A stretch of DNA of 64,000 nt from Viola odorata (GCA_963691705.1 OY829537.1:55404304-55468303); one strand, 5' to 3'; shown: positions 23,330 through 34,960, counted from the stretch's first letter. Notes: generated from the letters alone by a model not told the origin. Translations and numbers: made by a program.

Positions 23330-24754
23330 TTCATGGTTGTCCTCTAGGTTGGTTTTTACTTAATTTCTCATCATTTCCACCATTAAAACCGCTTCCCCTA
23401 TTTTCGTTTTCATTTCGTTTGTGTTGAACAAATTTTCTGTCCGAAAATCATCTTGTGAGTCTGTTTTCTATTTCATTTTGTGTCAGTTATACCACCCAAA
23501 AAAATCTGAACTTTTACGTTCTTAAACTTCCATTTGAGTAGAACAATTGTTGTTTTCGAGTCAACCGCTAATTCTATGAAATTTCCATACTTTGTGACAG
23601 ATAAAGAAAAGTGTGCAGATTTTACTCGAGAAAAACAGTCTTGTGTTTTGAGTCCGTTTTGTGTGTCTTCCAGTTGGAATCGTCTTTTTCTTCCTTCTTG
23701 AAAGTTGTAGAGATATGTATTAGGAGTATATCTGTAAATTTTCATGTTGCTTAGTTGTCGAGTCTGTCAAGAACACTCTTGGTGTTCTTCATGTGTTCTT
23801 GCCAAAGTTGTGTGTTTGATCCGTTTTCTTATTTTTCTCCTTTTTCACCATAGAAATAGCTGCTCTATTTCTATTTTCATTTTTTGAAAGTTGTGAAATT
23901 TTTAGGTTTTGCCAATTTTGGGGTGCTTTGATCTTATTGGCTGAATATTACTTACATATATGTGTTTATGTTCATCTTGTTCTTCACAAACCCTAATTTT
24001 TAGTCAAAGTTTTCACACATGGCCGGCCACACCTCATCCATTGCTAGCCAAGTATTCTCACGTCTCTTCCTAGCCAAGTATTTCATTTAGATATTTGTTC
24101 AAATATCTTTTCTTTGAACTACTTGTCATCCACTTAGCCTTACATAGCCGGCCCTAGGGCTGCATCCTTACATCTATTTGGATTGTCATACAAGGTCACT
24201 TACTTGTCGTACACATCCACCTCACTTGTTACATTATTTGCCTAGTCATCCACACAACACTTGACACCTCACTTTTAATTGCCACATCATACTTTTTGGC
24301 ATTTAGTTAGAAATTTTTAACTTGCAAAACTACTTGTCTTTCACTTCTATTTTCAAAAATACATGTCATACAAGTGAGCTCTCTTGCACTCCATTAAAAA
24401 AAATAAAAAAAAACAGCAAAGAAAAGAGAGGAAATAAAACAAAGATCAAATCAAAAAAGTGATCAAGTTCCAAAATTCAAAAGAAAAAGAAAAAAAGAGA
24501 ATACAATTGAGTCACAAGCAAGAGACTACATGTGTGTGTGCATTTGAAGTGAATTAAATCAAGATTAAGGTGCACTTTTGTCAAGAACACAAGTTCAAAC
24601 TTTTCCCTCCAAATTTTTTTCAAATTTCCCAAATTCAATTTTCGCTCCTTTTCTCTTCTTCTTGAGTTGTCCGTTTGAGCTAGCTTTCATTTAGTGTCAT
24701 TGAGTTTGCTTCTCTTGTTTCCTACATCTATGTACTCTAGGTCTTATTGGTGTT
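23330..24754 (+). other. Untranslated leader of the element, first part
   Basis: T-rich leader with no coding potential, interrupted at 24754 by a Tat solo LTR and resuming at 27281. The last five bases (24750-24754, GTGTT) are one copy of that LTR's target duplication. Confidence 0.55.
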
Positions 24755-27275
24755 TGTTGCTACCCGAATTTTGATTTTCATCACAACTTTTTCGCATTTT
24801 TATCGTTTATCGCACTATCAACTTGTCTAAGTCAAATTTCTATCGATTTTCAATATTTGGCTGTTTATTTTAATATTCTGCTCCATTTCGTGTCATTTTA
24901 GTTTTTCGTATTTTTTACTATCTTTTCGCTCGAACTTCTATTGGTCCCGAGCAAGATTCCTCGGACCATAGATCGAACGCTTTCTTTCTTTAATTGAAAA
25001 TTATCTACTATTATTTTCTTTCATGTCATTTCGTTCAATTTACTTCGCTATAGTATTTATTTCTCGTTCGAACTTTTAACGGTTCCGAACGAGTAAATTC
25101 GGACCTTAAATTGAACTTTTTCTTTATTTACTATCTACTATTTGTTTTGTCCCATTTTACTGCATATTTTAGTCCTCTCGGTTCGGGCTTTTTCTCATTT
25201 CAAACGAGTTCTCTCGTACCGATGGCTCGAACCGAAAATATCCCGCTCGTATCACATTAATGCATTAATGCACATTAATGCACATAAATGAATCCTCTTC
25301 TTCAACCTCGTCACCTTTCCTCTAGCTGCCCTCGTTGATGCAAATCCATCATCACGAGCTCCCATCAAGAAGCTTCCATCCAACCTCAGCCACACATCTA
25401 AGTTTGCTCACCACTCCGGCCACTGCTCACGCCCGTCGCCCACGCGCGCCTCCCTCACCACACACTCGCAAGCTCCTTGCCTATAAATACCAAGCTCAAG
25501 ATAACTGGAAAAAGAGGGACCAATTCATGCTCTAGTCCCCCCTTTTATTCATGCCCCCTTTCAACTGCTTTCAATTTATACAATTGCTTGCGTTTCAATT
25601 AATTATTTACCTCTGCTTATTTTCAATCAACTGCTTCTACTCTTGCTTCAATTACTGCACTTGTTTCTAATTAATCTGACTGCCCTGCTTCGTTCAATTG
25701 CCAGCTGCTTTAGTTTAATTTCAAAGTTTTGTTTGTTTAAGCGTCTCTTTGCAATTTCTTTTCAAAAATGGTTTGTTCGTGTTTTGATGAAAACAATGGT
25801 CGTTTTGCTTTCAAATAATTTTTATTTCATCTCTAGATTAATTACGTTGCTTCGCTTCAATAAATTGCTAGAAAATTCGGGCCAATTTTGAATTTTTTGT
25901 TAGTTAACTTAATTATCATTTTAATTAATTTAGTGTCTGTTTTGGTTGAATTTTTTTGCTGTGATTGCAGGCGTGAGTTGCTGTTGTGATGAGGAATTTT
26001 TTTTGGCCAAAATCGGGCCCTTGTGACAACTGGTTTCTTCTTTGGTCGCCGGCAGTGGCGCCGACGAGCTAAGGAAGACGATGAACAGTGAAGGAGGGAA
26101 GGTGACGGGCTGGTTTGGGTTTTATTTTGGTTGCTAGGCCAAGCAATTTGCTTAGGCCTAGGTGGAAAGAAGATGCTGGCCTTGTGCCAAGCGAGGGAGA
26201 AGATGGGCTGTGTGGCCCATGCGGGAAAGGAAAAGAAAGAAGCTGCCAGCCCACATGCTAGACTGGGCTAAGCTGCCTTGGGCTTGCTACTGGGCCCAGC
26301 TATGGGCCCCAATTTTTCCGGCCCACCGTAATTATTTTTGTATCATTTATTCGTTCGTAATATTTAATTAATTAATTTACTTGCTTTTAATTGTTAATTA
26401 ATCATTTGCATTTAATTATTAAAAAATGATTTTTGCTTGCTTTTAATTGTCAAATTGATTAATTTACTTGCTTTTCAATTGTTAATCATTTTTATTTATT
26501 TGTTTATCATTTATCATTATTCGTACTAATAATCTCATTTTGTAGGGTAAAAATTAAATCTTCGCTCGCAAGTACACTTTTCTTATCCCTTTTATTTATT
26601 CAAAGCTTTTTGCATATACATTCGTTGCATGACATTTAGAATTGTTAGAAATTAAAATCAATTCACATGAATAATTTGTTTAATCACTCGCTTTGATTGC
26701 CATGATTAAATATTTATTTTTGTTCACATTAATACATGTGTTTTGGTGGCTTCAATCCCACACTTCGGCTTATTTGCCGCATTCATTAAATCGGTATTTT
26801 GTTAGTTTTATGCATGATAGATCACGTAGTAATTAAAATTTAATCATGCATAGTTCGATGATAATAAAATGGGCGACCACTTTAGTAAAAATAGTAACGA
26901 TCCCGTTAAACGGAAAAACTTATCACGACCGGTCCCGAACAGTCCCGACCCTACGAAATACTAAAGCGGTGATTCCTCTGAGGGCCAATTACATTTTTTT
27001 TAATTGTTATTTAAACACCTCTTTCTTTTTACCGGTAACCTTTAGGATGTGACTCGGGTGTCTAACACCTTCCCGAGTCCATAAATCGACCCCGAACCAT
27101 CGTTCTCGAGTTTAGACCCTTTTGCCTTAGCTTTTTATTTTTATGCCATGACTTTAGGGTTCCCTAAACCTAGAAATAAAATAGGGTGGCGACTTCATTT
27201 GCATTATGCGAGGCATCCATTTATGCTCCGCATCCGTCCCGAACCATTTTTCAAAATCAAAAAGGGGGTGCGATA
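24755..27275 (+). mobile_element. Tat-type solo LTR, 2,521 bp
   Basis: Starts TGTTGCTACCCG and ends GGGGGTGCGATA. It is flanked by a perfect 5-bp duplication GTGTT (24750-24754 and 27276-27280), with no internal region, so it is a solo LTR left by LTR-LTR recombination. A promoter-like CCTATAAATACC is at about 25480-25491. Related LTRs lie at 1-1529 (antisense) and 31812-33305. The expected terminal CA appears mutated to TA. Confidence 0.8.
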
Positions 27276-28201
27276 GTGTTCAAAGAAATCAATTTCTTAA
27301 ACATCAATTCGGCCTTCTCTACTTTTCTTTCTACCCTTGTTTTCTTTGCTTTCCATGTGCTTTCATTGATTCGTAAAGTCTTTGCTAGCTTAATTGTTTG
27401 GTTTGTGATTGAAGATTGAGTGGGTGAGATTGTGAGAACAATAGAGTGTAGTGTGAAACACGTGAGGGAGGGACTAACCCTTTTGTATATATCAATAGCG
27501 TTTGTTTCTTTTTGTAGGTGTTGTAATTATGTCTAATTACTATGATGCTCCTTATTGTTATGGGTCTAGTGCATACGAGCCTACAACGCACTCTTCAAGC
27601 CATGGCCTAGGTTCCTCATCCTACCATAGCCGTGGCCATGGCTCCGCTTCTAGTGTGTTTGTCCGTCGACCTCCTCAACGCCCCTATATCCCACCGCATT
27701 TGAGGGTTGCTCCTCCTAGCCACACATCATCTCACTACTATGGGTATTCTACATGCTACATGGATGGGTAAAGTTGGCATGAGCACTAAGGCCAAGCAAT
27801 TGACACCAAGAGTTGACACACCACCACCCCAACGCTCGGATGAGAAGGCTCTTGCTTTTCTCACGGTTGATATGGCCGTTATGAAAAATCAATTGAAGGA
27901 CCTTATGATTGCCATTACTGCCTTGACACCAAGAGTTGACACACCACCACCTCCACCTCCACCCATTGATGAGGTTAGCATTTGCGCTCTCGGTTTGCAT
28001 TCATTTGAGGAGAGTATACTTGTTGCTTCTAGTGGTGTTATTTCTAGTGAGTGTTCTTTCGGTTTGCACCCAAGTGGGGAGGACTTGGTGCCATTTAGAG
28101 AGGAAATGCTTGTTGTTCCACCCGTGGTTGATGTTGTGGCTCCACTGGTCGCGGATATGGTTGTTTTGAGTGTATGTTCACATGGTGATGATCATAGGGT
28201 G

Positions 28202-28843
28202 TGATAAGAGCTCGGCTTCGATTTAGAGATGAAACTGTGAGATGAAGGCAGGAAGGATCTAGTCTCCTTTGGGAGGTGGTAAACACACGGATAGATGGTG
28301 TTTGGATGGGTGAATGGATCCGAATTTGTATGGAGTTTAAGGCCAGCGACAATAAATGGAATAATGGAGAAGATAACGTCGCTAGAAGGAGTGCGGATTG
28401 TGCAGCGAATTAATGGATGAAAAGGAGAGTGTTTAGATGGTAAAAAACAATGGAACTTGAATACCCAACAAACCCTCTCTAGTCTTTCTAGAGAAACCTT
28501 ATTACAAAGTAAAGAAGATGAAGTGCTGATTTTAAGAACCCTAAATTACCTAAGCTACACTAGGGTATGGTCTTAGAGAAATAAGATTCAAATCAAAGAC
28601 AAGTGCTAAAATGGCTAACATAGCCTATTTATACTAAATAATTATTTGCCCTTCAAGTGAACTACAAGTCACTAAAAAACTCAAGTCTGCCCAGACTTCA
28701 TGGTCTTGTTCATGGCCCATGAACTCGACCATGAGCAGGCACTGTCTTGGCCTTCTCGCCGCGCGCGTTCAGGGAAGATAGGTCACGCGGGAGGCCTTTC
28801 ACGTGCAATGTGTACGGGCGTCGGTGTTTCCATGTTCATATCA
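28202..28843 (-). mobile_element. Solo LTR, 642 bp, antisense, of the same family as its host element
   Basis: Starts TGATAAGAGC and ends TTCATATCA on the + strand, flanked by a perfect target duplication GGGTG (28197-28201 and 28844-28848). Its reverse complement follows the 22596-23315 LTR throughout: CATGGAAACACC start, GTATAAATAGG TATA region, CTAGATCC block, TCTTATCA end. Inserted in opposite orientation. Confidence 0.85.
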
Positions 28844-29287
28844 GGGTGAATGGCACCAATGGGAATGACTTAGGGCTTAGTGGGTTGTCTACGGGCTGCC
28901 ATGAGAGAGCCCTTCATTGTCTTGCATTGCAGTACCACTTTGAACATCTAGGCAGCGAGTTCTCCATCATTCTGGCGGTCCCTTCCCTTACTTATTCGGA
29001 CTCGTTCCTCCTTGGATTTGAGCATATTGGCCACACCTCTTCCATCATTCTTTTGGATCCTCCTCTTGGTCGGGTCTTCTCCATCACTCAATTGGTTTCT
29101 CGTAGAGGTCGTGCCTCCTCTTTCACTACTATGTTCCCTCACTTAGGCCGAGTCGCTTATAATCCTCATCTTACCCGAGTTTTGGATATTTTTGGGTTGG
29201 ATTCTCCATCGTCTCCTTTGGATGTTTTTGGGTTGGATTCTCCATCATTTTCCCCTATCCACGGTGTAGATTTGAGGATGAATCTCC

Positions 29288-29303
29288 TCAAAGAGGGATG
29301 GGA
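29288..29303 (+). other. Polypurine tract before the truncated 3' LTR
   Basis: CTCAAAGAGGGATGGGA-type purine run ending directly at the LTR start TGATATGAGC (29304). Confidence 0.6.
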
Positions 29304-29492
29304 TGATATGAGCATGGACCCACCGGTGCCCGCACTCATTGCACGTGAAAGGCCTCCCGCATGACCTATCTTCCTCGCACGGTCCTCATGGGTTGGTTGG
29401 CCAAACCATGACATAGCCGCGCCTCTAACCCTAGCAAGCTATGAGCGCATCCGCCTAGCCCTCATGGCCCATCTCCAAGCCCGCCAATTGTT
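29304..29492 (+). repeat. Truncated 3' LTR
   Basis: Follows the first ~190 bases of the 22596 LTR (ACCCACCGGTGCCCGCACTCAT and onward), with a small deletion near 29486, then similarity stops and Tat 3' sequence begins. The TATA, R and U5 regions are missing. Confidence 0.75.
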
Positions 29493-29736
29493 AGCTTCGG
29501 TGGAATTTCACGCTATCGGATGAGTTTTCGATGAGAAAATCGTTGTGATGCCTTAGTCATGGGTTTCTACCAACAAATCCAATCAAGTTATGAAAAAGTG
29601 GAGCCACCAGCCGGAGCAACAATCCGCGAATTCACAAGGTATCTAATTGGAGCCATTAATATCTAAATGGAGTACGTTACCACTCCCCAATCAATTTTGT
29701 GTGGCGGTCCATTTCCCCTACCATCAAATCAACTTT

Positions 29737-30205
29737 CGAATTTTGCGGTGTCCCCGCTCGGATCTCATCTCTTCATCGACGTTCGAATTTTGTGGTGTCC
29801 CCACTTGGATCTCATCTCTTCATCGATGTCCGAATTTTGCGGTGTCCCCGCTCGGATCTCATAATCTTCATCAATGTTCGAATTTTGTGGTGTCCTTGCT
29901 CAGATCTCATAATCTTTATCAATGTCTGAATTTTGCGGTGTCCCCGCTCGGATCTCATTTTTTGATCAACATCTGAATTTTGCAGTGTCCCCGCTCGGAT
30001 CTCATTTCTCCATCAACGTCCGGATTTTGCGGTGTCCCTGCTCAGATCTCATAATCTCCATCAACGTTCAAAGTTTGCGGGGTCCTCGCTCAGATCTTGT
30101 TTCTGCATCAATGTCTGAATTTTGCGGTATCCCCCCTCGGATCTCATAATCTTCATCAATGCCCGAAGTTTGTGGTGTCCCCGCTCGGATCTTGTTTCTA
30201 CATCG
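29737..30205 (+). repeat. Minisatellite 1, period ~47-48 bp, ~10 copies
   Basis: Units contain GAATTTTGCGGTGTCCCCGC followed by TCGGATCTCAT and a CATCAA-type spacer. Unit starts near 29738, 29784, 29832, 29880, 29928, 29974, 30022, 30069, 30116, 30163. Confidence 0.85.
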
Positions 30206-30256
30206 TTTCCTCATTATCAGAGAAGACCATTTCCTCAATATCTAGGAAAACTAACG

Positions 30257-30490
30257 TCCGGAGAGCGATAGCCTCGCACGGTCGTGTAGTTACATTTTCA
30301 GCACCAGCTTCCAGAGAGTGATAGCCTCACACGGTCGTGTAGTTACATTTTCAGCACCAACGTCCGGAGAGCGATAGCCTCGCATGAACCTTCATTTACA
30401 TTCTCAGCACCAGCGTCCAAAGAGCGATAGCCTCACATGGACCTTCATTTACATTCTCAGTACCAGTGTCCGAAGAGCGTCTGGCAATGT
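30257..30490 (+). repeat. Minisatellite 2, period 53 bp, ~4.5 copies
   Basis: Units begin GTCCGGAGAGCGATAGCCTC and end TACATTTTCAGCACCA; starts near 30257, 30310, 30363, 30416, 30469. Confidence 0.8.
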
Positions 30491-30534
30491 GATAGCCTCG
30501 CCCAGACCAGAATTTATAACTCACCCCATCTTCT

Positions 30535-30695
30535 GGTACATCTTGTGCGGCTGTTCAGTTCCCCCACTTTTCGATACATCTTGTGCGGCGGCTAAGTTCC
30601 CCCACTTTTCGGTACATCTTGTGCGACGACTCAATTCCCCCACCTTTTGGTACATCTTGTGCGGCGGCTCAGTTCCCCCACTTTCCAACTTATGT
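30535..30695 (+). repeat. Minisatellite 3, period ~38-39 bp, 4 copies
   Basis: Units read GGTACATCTTGTGCGGCGGC followed by TCAGTTCCCCCACTTTT. Confidence 0.8.
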
Positions 30696-30697
30696 TA

Positions 30698-31285
30698 TGC
30701 GGTGGCTTTCAACCACTCTCTAGTTTATTCAATGCGGTGGCTTTCAACCACTCACCAGTTTATCCTAATGCGGTGGCTTTCAACCACTCTCTAGTTTATC
30801 CTAATGCGGTGGCAGTTTATTCAAATGCGGTGTCTTTCAACCACTCACCAGTTTATGCAAATGCGGTGGCTTTCAACCACTCATCAGTGTATGCAAATGC
30901 GGTGGCTTTCAACCACTATCCAGTTTATCCAAATGCGGTGGCTTTCAACCATTCACCAGTTTATCCTAATGTGGTGGCTTTCAACCACTCACCAGTTTAT
31001 TCAATTGCGATGGCTTTCAACCACTCACCAGTTTATCCGAATGCGGTGTTTTTCAACCACTCACCAGTTTATTCAAATGCGGTGGCTTTCAACCACTCTC
31101 TAGTTTATACCAATGCGGTGGCTTTCAACCACTCACTAGATTATCCTAATGCGGAGGCTTTCAACCACTCACTAGTTTATTCAAATGCGGTGGCTTTCAA
31201 CCACTCACTAGTTTATCCTAATGCGGTGGCTTTGAACCACTTTCCAGTCTATCCGTATGCGGTGGCTTTCAACCACTCTCCATTT
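30698..31285 (+). repeat. Minisatellite 4, period 36 bp, ~16 copies
   Basis: Units read AATGCGGTGGCTTTCAACCA followed by CTCACCAGTTTATC. The period is a multiple of three, so it leaves long open frames (217 aa and others) that encode a 12-residue repeat. I treat these as by-products. Confidence 0.9.
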
Positions 31286-31339
31286 CAGTTTGCACGGTAA
31301 GTTCGAGGTAAGACCTGCTTTCCCTTTACACCCTTTTTT

Positions 31340-31470
31340 AAAATTGCGTAAGCGGTTCGTCCATACGCCTTGTCTTTCAAATTGCGTAAGTGGTACTTCC
31401 CCATGCTCAGTCTTTTAAATTCGCGTACGCGGTATGTCTTCATACTCTATCTTTTAAATTCATGTGCGGC
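31340..31470 (+). repeat. Minisatellite 5, period ~38-39 bp, ~3.5 copies
   Basis: Units begin AAATTGCGTAAGCGGT and end with a CTTTTA/TCTTTC segment. Confidence 0.65.
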
Positions 31471-31488
31471 TTGGTACCCACACTGCAA

Positions 31489-31690
31489 TTTACATTTCTG
31501 TAATTTATATCCTCCTTGAGCAACTATTATTTACCTTTCTGCAATTTATATCCTCATTGAGCGACTATTTTTTACCTTTCTACAATTTATATCCTCCTTG
31601 AACGACTATCATTTACCTTTCTGCATTTTTATCTCCTCCTTGAGCGACATCGTTTGCATTCTCCTCCTTGAGCCACATCATTTACATCTC
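31489..31690 (+). repeat. Minisatellite 6, period ~41-42 bp, ~5 copies
   Basis: Units read TTTACCTTTCTGCAATTTAT followed by ATCCTCCTTGAGCGACTAT, decaying toward the right. Confidence 0.7.
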
Positions 31691-31795
31691 TACATTTTTA
31701 CCCTCAACACATTTCCAAAAAATGTGGTAATACTTGGGGCAACCGTCTTTACTACTCATCAAAAATTTCAGTTACACTGTATTTTTGATCAGACA

Positions 31796-31811
31796 GTAAA
31801 GAAGGGGCAAC
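31796..31811 (+). other. Polypurine tract of the Tat element
   Basis: The purine-rich GTAAAGAAGGGGCAAC ends directly before the LTR start TGTTGTAACCC. Confidence 0.6.
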
Positions 31812-33305
31812 TGTTGTAACCCAATTTTTTATACTTATTTTAGCATTTTTTCATTTATCGCATTATCAGCCCTTTTAAATCGAATTTCTATCGATTTTCG
31901 ATCTTTGGTTGTTTATTTTAATATTTTGCTCCATTTCGTGTCATTTTAGTTTTATCGTATTTTTTACTGTATTTTCGTTCGAACTTCTATCTGTCCCGAA
32001 CGAGTTTTCTTGGACCATAGATCGAATGCTTTCTTTCTCTAACTGAAAATTATCTACTATTATTTTGTCTCGCGTCATCTCGTTTTGTTTTGTTTAATTC
32101 ACTTTGCTATAGCATTTATTTTTTGTTCGAACTTCTATCGGTTCTAAGCGAACCATAGATCGAACGTTCCCATTTATTTACTATATTTATTACTTTATTT
32201 TATTGTATGTCGTGTCGTCTTTTTTCGTTTGTATTTTAAAAATTTTCACTCGAGTTTCTATCGGTTTTAAACGAGATCTCTCATGCCGTTAGCTCGAACC
32301 AAAAATATCTCGCTCGTACCGCATTAATATGTATTAATGCACATAAATGCATCATCATCCTCAGCCTCGTCACCTTTCCTCCAGTTGGCCTTGCCGACGT
32401 TCGATTCATCATCACACAGCCTCGTCGACCACCCCAAACCTTAACCCTTCCCATCCATTTAATGCGGCCATCAATGTTGGTCTGACTCACGCCATCGCAC
32501 CTCATCATCGACGACCAACTCACTCCAAACCGACTCAAGTTTTCCTATAAATACCAAGCTCTCCAATTGGAAAAAAAGGGGACCAATTCATGCTCGCGTC
32601 CCCCCTTTTTTATTCACGCTCTCTCCCTATGCTTTGCTTTCAATTTATTTAGTTGCTTGCATTTCGATTAATTAATTACCTCTGTCTTTAATTAATCAAT
32701 TGCTTTTGCTTTATTTTCAATCAACTGCTGCTTTAATTTAATTATTGTTGCTCTTGATTTGTTTAATTGCTTGCTATTTTGGTTGATTTTAATCACCTTG
32801 TTTTAATTTAATTTGCTTGCTTTTGTATGTTAAAAATTGCCCACTTTTTTTAATTAATTAATTTGATGTGCTTGCTTGGTTAGATTGCTGCTACTGAGAG
32901 GGTCATTTTGGTCATTCAAAATCTTGTTTCCATCGCCGGTTTATTCCTTGGCCGCCGACAGTGGCGCCGACGAGCCAAGTAGGAAGACGATACTATTTGG
33001 AGGGAAGGAGGCCGGGCTTGCATCGTTTCAAATTTTGGTATTGGTTGATGGGCTGAGAAATTGCTCAAGCCTAGTGTGAGGAAAGAGAGAGGCTTGGCCT
33101 CTGGCCCAAGCGGAGAAGGGAAAGAAGGAGTTGGGCCGAGTGTCTAGTTCAGCTGGAGAAAGGAAAGGAGAAGCAGCCAGCCCACCTGCTGGGTCGGGCT
33201 GGTCTATCTTGGGCCCAGCCGTTGGGCCCAGTTGTGGGGCCAAGTGGGCCGAGCCCAATTTTGGCCCATCATTTTTGTACCGATTTATTGCATGATTCGT
33301 ATTGT
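31812..33305 (+). repeat. Truncated Tat 3' LTR
   Basis: Starts TGTTGTAACCCAATTTTT and follows the 24755 LTR through the CGAACTTCTATC blocks, a CCTATAAATACC box (32543-32554) and the CCCCCCTTTT block (32600-32611). Similarity stops at about 33305, where an antisense gag fragment begins. The RT-proximal third, including the ACCGGTAACCTTTAGGATG part, is missing. Confidence 0.75.
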
Positions 33306-33723
33306 GTGGCCCAATTACCGGTATTTTGAGGCCCTTATTCTCGTGGATTTCAGAATTGGTGAGGTCTTGTCGAGGACCTTGTCGGGAACCCATGGTAAGA
33401 GTCTTGGGAAAACTTTGGTTGACTATTCCCTTGCCTCTTCCATATCCATCGTTGCTAATATGACCCTCTTACTCTGTCTCACAAGCACCTTTTACGTTTA
33501 CCTCCCTATGTGGCTTGAAGGTAACGGGTGTGGGGTCTATCGGATCCTTCGTAACACTAGCTGGTCTGCCTAGTGTCAGCATGAAGGTATGAAACATTTC
33601 CCTCAGCTCCGCCTGGCCTCGGTCCATGGCTTCCATCTTAGCTACCTAGGAAGGGTTCGCTTCCTTAGGGTTACCGTCAATATCCCCTACTACATTGTTT
33701 TCGACAACACTTTGGTCAGACAT
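33306..33723 (-). pseudogene. 5' fragment of a Tat-like gag, antisense
   Basis: The minus strand starts MSDQSVVENNVVGDIDGNPK at 33723 and continues through REMFHTFMLTLGRPA, with stops near 33650 and 33495. Just upstream (33736-33765) is TTTTACTAAC, a branch-point-like sequence, followed by TTGCTACTTGTGCAG, a good splice acceptor. A leader intron before gag is therefore likely. The fragment is cut at about 33305 by the junction with the Tat LTR. Confidence 0.5.
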
Positions 33724-34676
33724 AACAAAAATTTTGTACCTGCACAAGTAGCAAATGTTAGTAAAACTCTCTCCCTCTCGTGTTTGCCCTCGTGTTTAAG
33801 GACTCGTAAAATTTATTCTCACAAAATGTATTCAATTCCTGGTCCTGATATAGTGTCTACAAGATTATGCAATCTGGCGGTTCACTGTAAATCAATCCAT
33901 ATGTTTCAAAATATCCAACATAAGAGTCAACAAGGAAAGGAACACAAATATAAAATTCAAAGAGGTAAAAGAAGGGAAAACTGAAAAACAAACAAGACTG
34001 ACTCAAGGAGAAGGAAGTCAAACCGTTAAATAAACCCAAACCATATAACCTTTGAAAATAGTTCAATTTTGACCGTTGCTACTTTCCCGATGTTTTTTTT
34101 GTAACATAATCTGTCATTTTCACCTACGACTGTCAAGGAAGTTTTTATAGATAAATAGCACTTCCCTATTTTAAGCTAAAAAATAGCAGAGGCAAGTGGA
34201 GTTTTTAGGCTACACAAAAGTCCTAAACAAAGGAGAGAAAAGTTGCGAACTATAAGTCCTAAACTAAACACCTATTGTGCTAGCTTTTGAGTGAAACAAA
34301 TATGGGGAGTCCTAAACGTCCAATGTGTGCTGCTACTTGTCATAAGCATTAACTTAAGTCTCTTATATTTGTGTCTCTAAGTATTAGAGTCAAGTTTCTA
34401 AAGTCTTATACACCTTTCTCAAGTCACAAAGTCAGCTGGATTCTGACTACTTTCCGATTAGGGTTGTTGTCTTTATGTCTCTTTTGTTTGTGTCATGTTT
34501 GCGTCTTCTTGTGTCTGTTTTCTTGTGATTGATACTTGAGGTTGCTGGTTTGAAGTTCTGAGTGCACAAAGTTTTTGGAAAGAAGTTGAGAGATTGGTGA
34601 GTATAATTTTTGTGAGTGATTAAACACGAGTGCAAACACGTGAACGACTATATATAGTTTATTTTCTTATACAGGT
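33724..34676. other. Retroelement leader DNA from two facing elements
   Basis: The left part is the leader of the antisense gag. The right part (about 34400-34676) resembles the leaders before 22170 and 27529: GTGAGTATAA, GTGAGTGATTAAACACGAG, AAACACGTGAACG, and an acceptor CTTATACAG at 34666-34674. No gene. Confidence 0.4.
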
Positions 34677-34960
34677 ATGAGCATGTCTTATTACCACCAA
34701 GACAGAATTGATTCTTACTATCAAGGCTACTAAGACCCTTCAACAAACCTTGCGCCTCATCAAGGCCAAAGTGAACAAAATGGTTGAACTTCAATGCCAA
34801 ACCTTAGTCGGCCTTCTGATGTCCAAAGTCCGCAACGCTTAAGCTATGACCTAGGTTCCTTCGAACAAAGCCTTAGCTATGGCCCCTCTACTAGTGCACT
34901 AACTCATCATGGCTGAGACTCCTCTAGTAGCCCACGAATAGACCCTACCCTCTCCAAAAA
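34677..34960 (+). pseudogene. Gag N-terminal fragment of a gypsy-type element
   Basis: Reads MSMSYYHQDRIDSYYQGY and then a stop, continuing with stops (LSYDLGSFEQSLSYGPS). Composition and place after a spliced leader match the ORF start at 27529. Truncated on the right. Confidence 0.5.

Larger units (their letters stand above)
27529..29303 (+). pseudogene. Gag-like ORF region of the non-autonomous element
   Basis: Begins at ATG 27529, just after an acceptor-like TTTTTGTAG, with MSNYYDAPYCYGSSAYEP, a low-complexity Ser/Tyr/His-rich start like other gag N termini. A stop lies at 27769-27771. Another frame continues with two copies of TPRVDTPPP to 28204. The frame is then interrupted by a 642-bp solo LTR and resumes in register (NGTNGNDLGLSG) to the polypurine tract. 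It has internal repeats such as DIFGLDSPS/DVFGLDSPS. No conserved domain was recognised. Confidence 0.5.
22596..29492 (+). mobile_element. Non-autonomous gypsy-type element carrying two nested LTR insertions
   Basis: Parts in order: 5' LTR 22596-23315, PBS 23318-23329, long leader, gag-like ORF region 27529-29303, polypurine tract, and a truncated 3' LTR 29304-29492. A Tat solo LTR (24755-27275) sits in the leader and a relative's solo LTR (28202-28843) sits in the ORF. Without them the interior is about 2.8 kb. No protease, RT or integrase was seen, so it is a non-autonomous derivative. Confidence 0.75.
29493..33305 (+). mobile_element. 3' end of a Tat-type Ty3/Gypsy element (minisatellites, PPT, truncated 3' LTR)
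   Basis: About 1.9 kb of successive minisatellites is followed by a polypurine tract (31796-31811) and an LTR start (31812). Tat/Ogre-group elements are known to carry tandem repeats between pol and the 3' LTR, so the layout fits. The coding part is absent. Confidence 0.7.

Noticed and set aside
27184..27203. GGGTGGCGACTTC as a tRNA-Arg-like PBS marking an LTR end near 27183
   Set aside because: The exact GTGTT target duplication places the LTR end at 27275, so this motif is inside the LTR.
28747..29364. 205-codon ORF beginning MAFSPRAFREDRSRG
   Set aside because: The first part is antisense solo-LTR sequence; only the part after 28848 belongs to the host element's ORF region.
29737..31285. 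CRISPR-like regular repeats
   Set aside because: Units are contiguous minisatellites without unique spacers, in a plant retroelement.
30647..31300. 217-codon ORF with a 12-residue repeat (NAVAFNHSPVYP-like)
   Set aside because: It is the reading of a 36-bp minisatellite whose period is a multiple of three. It has no start context or homologue and lies in a Tat 3' untranslated region.
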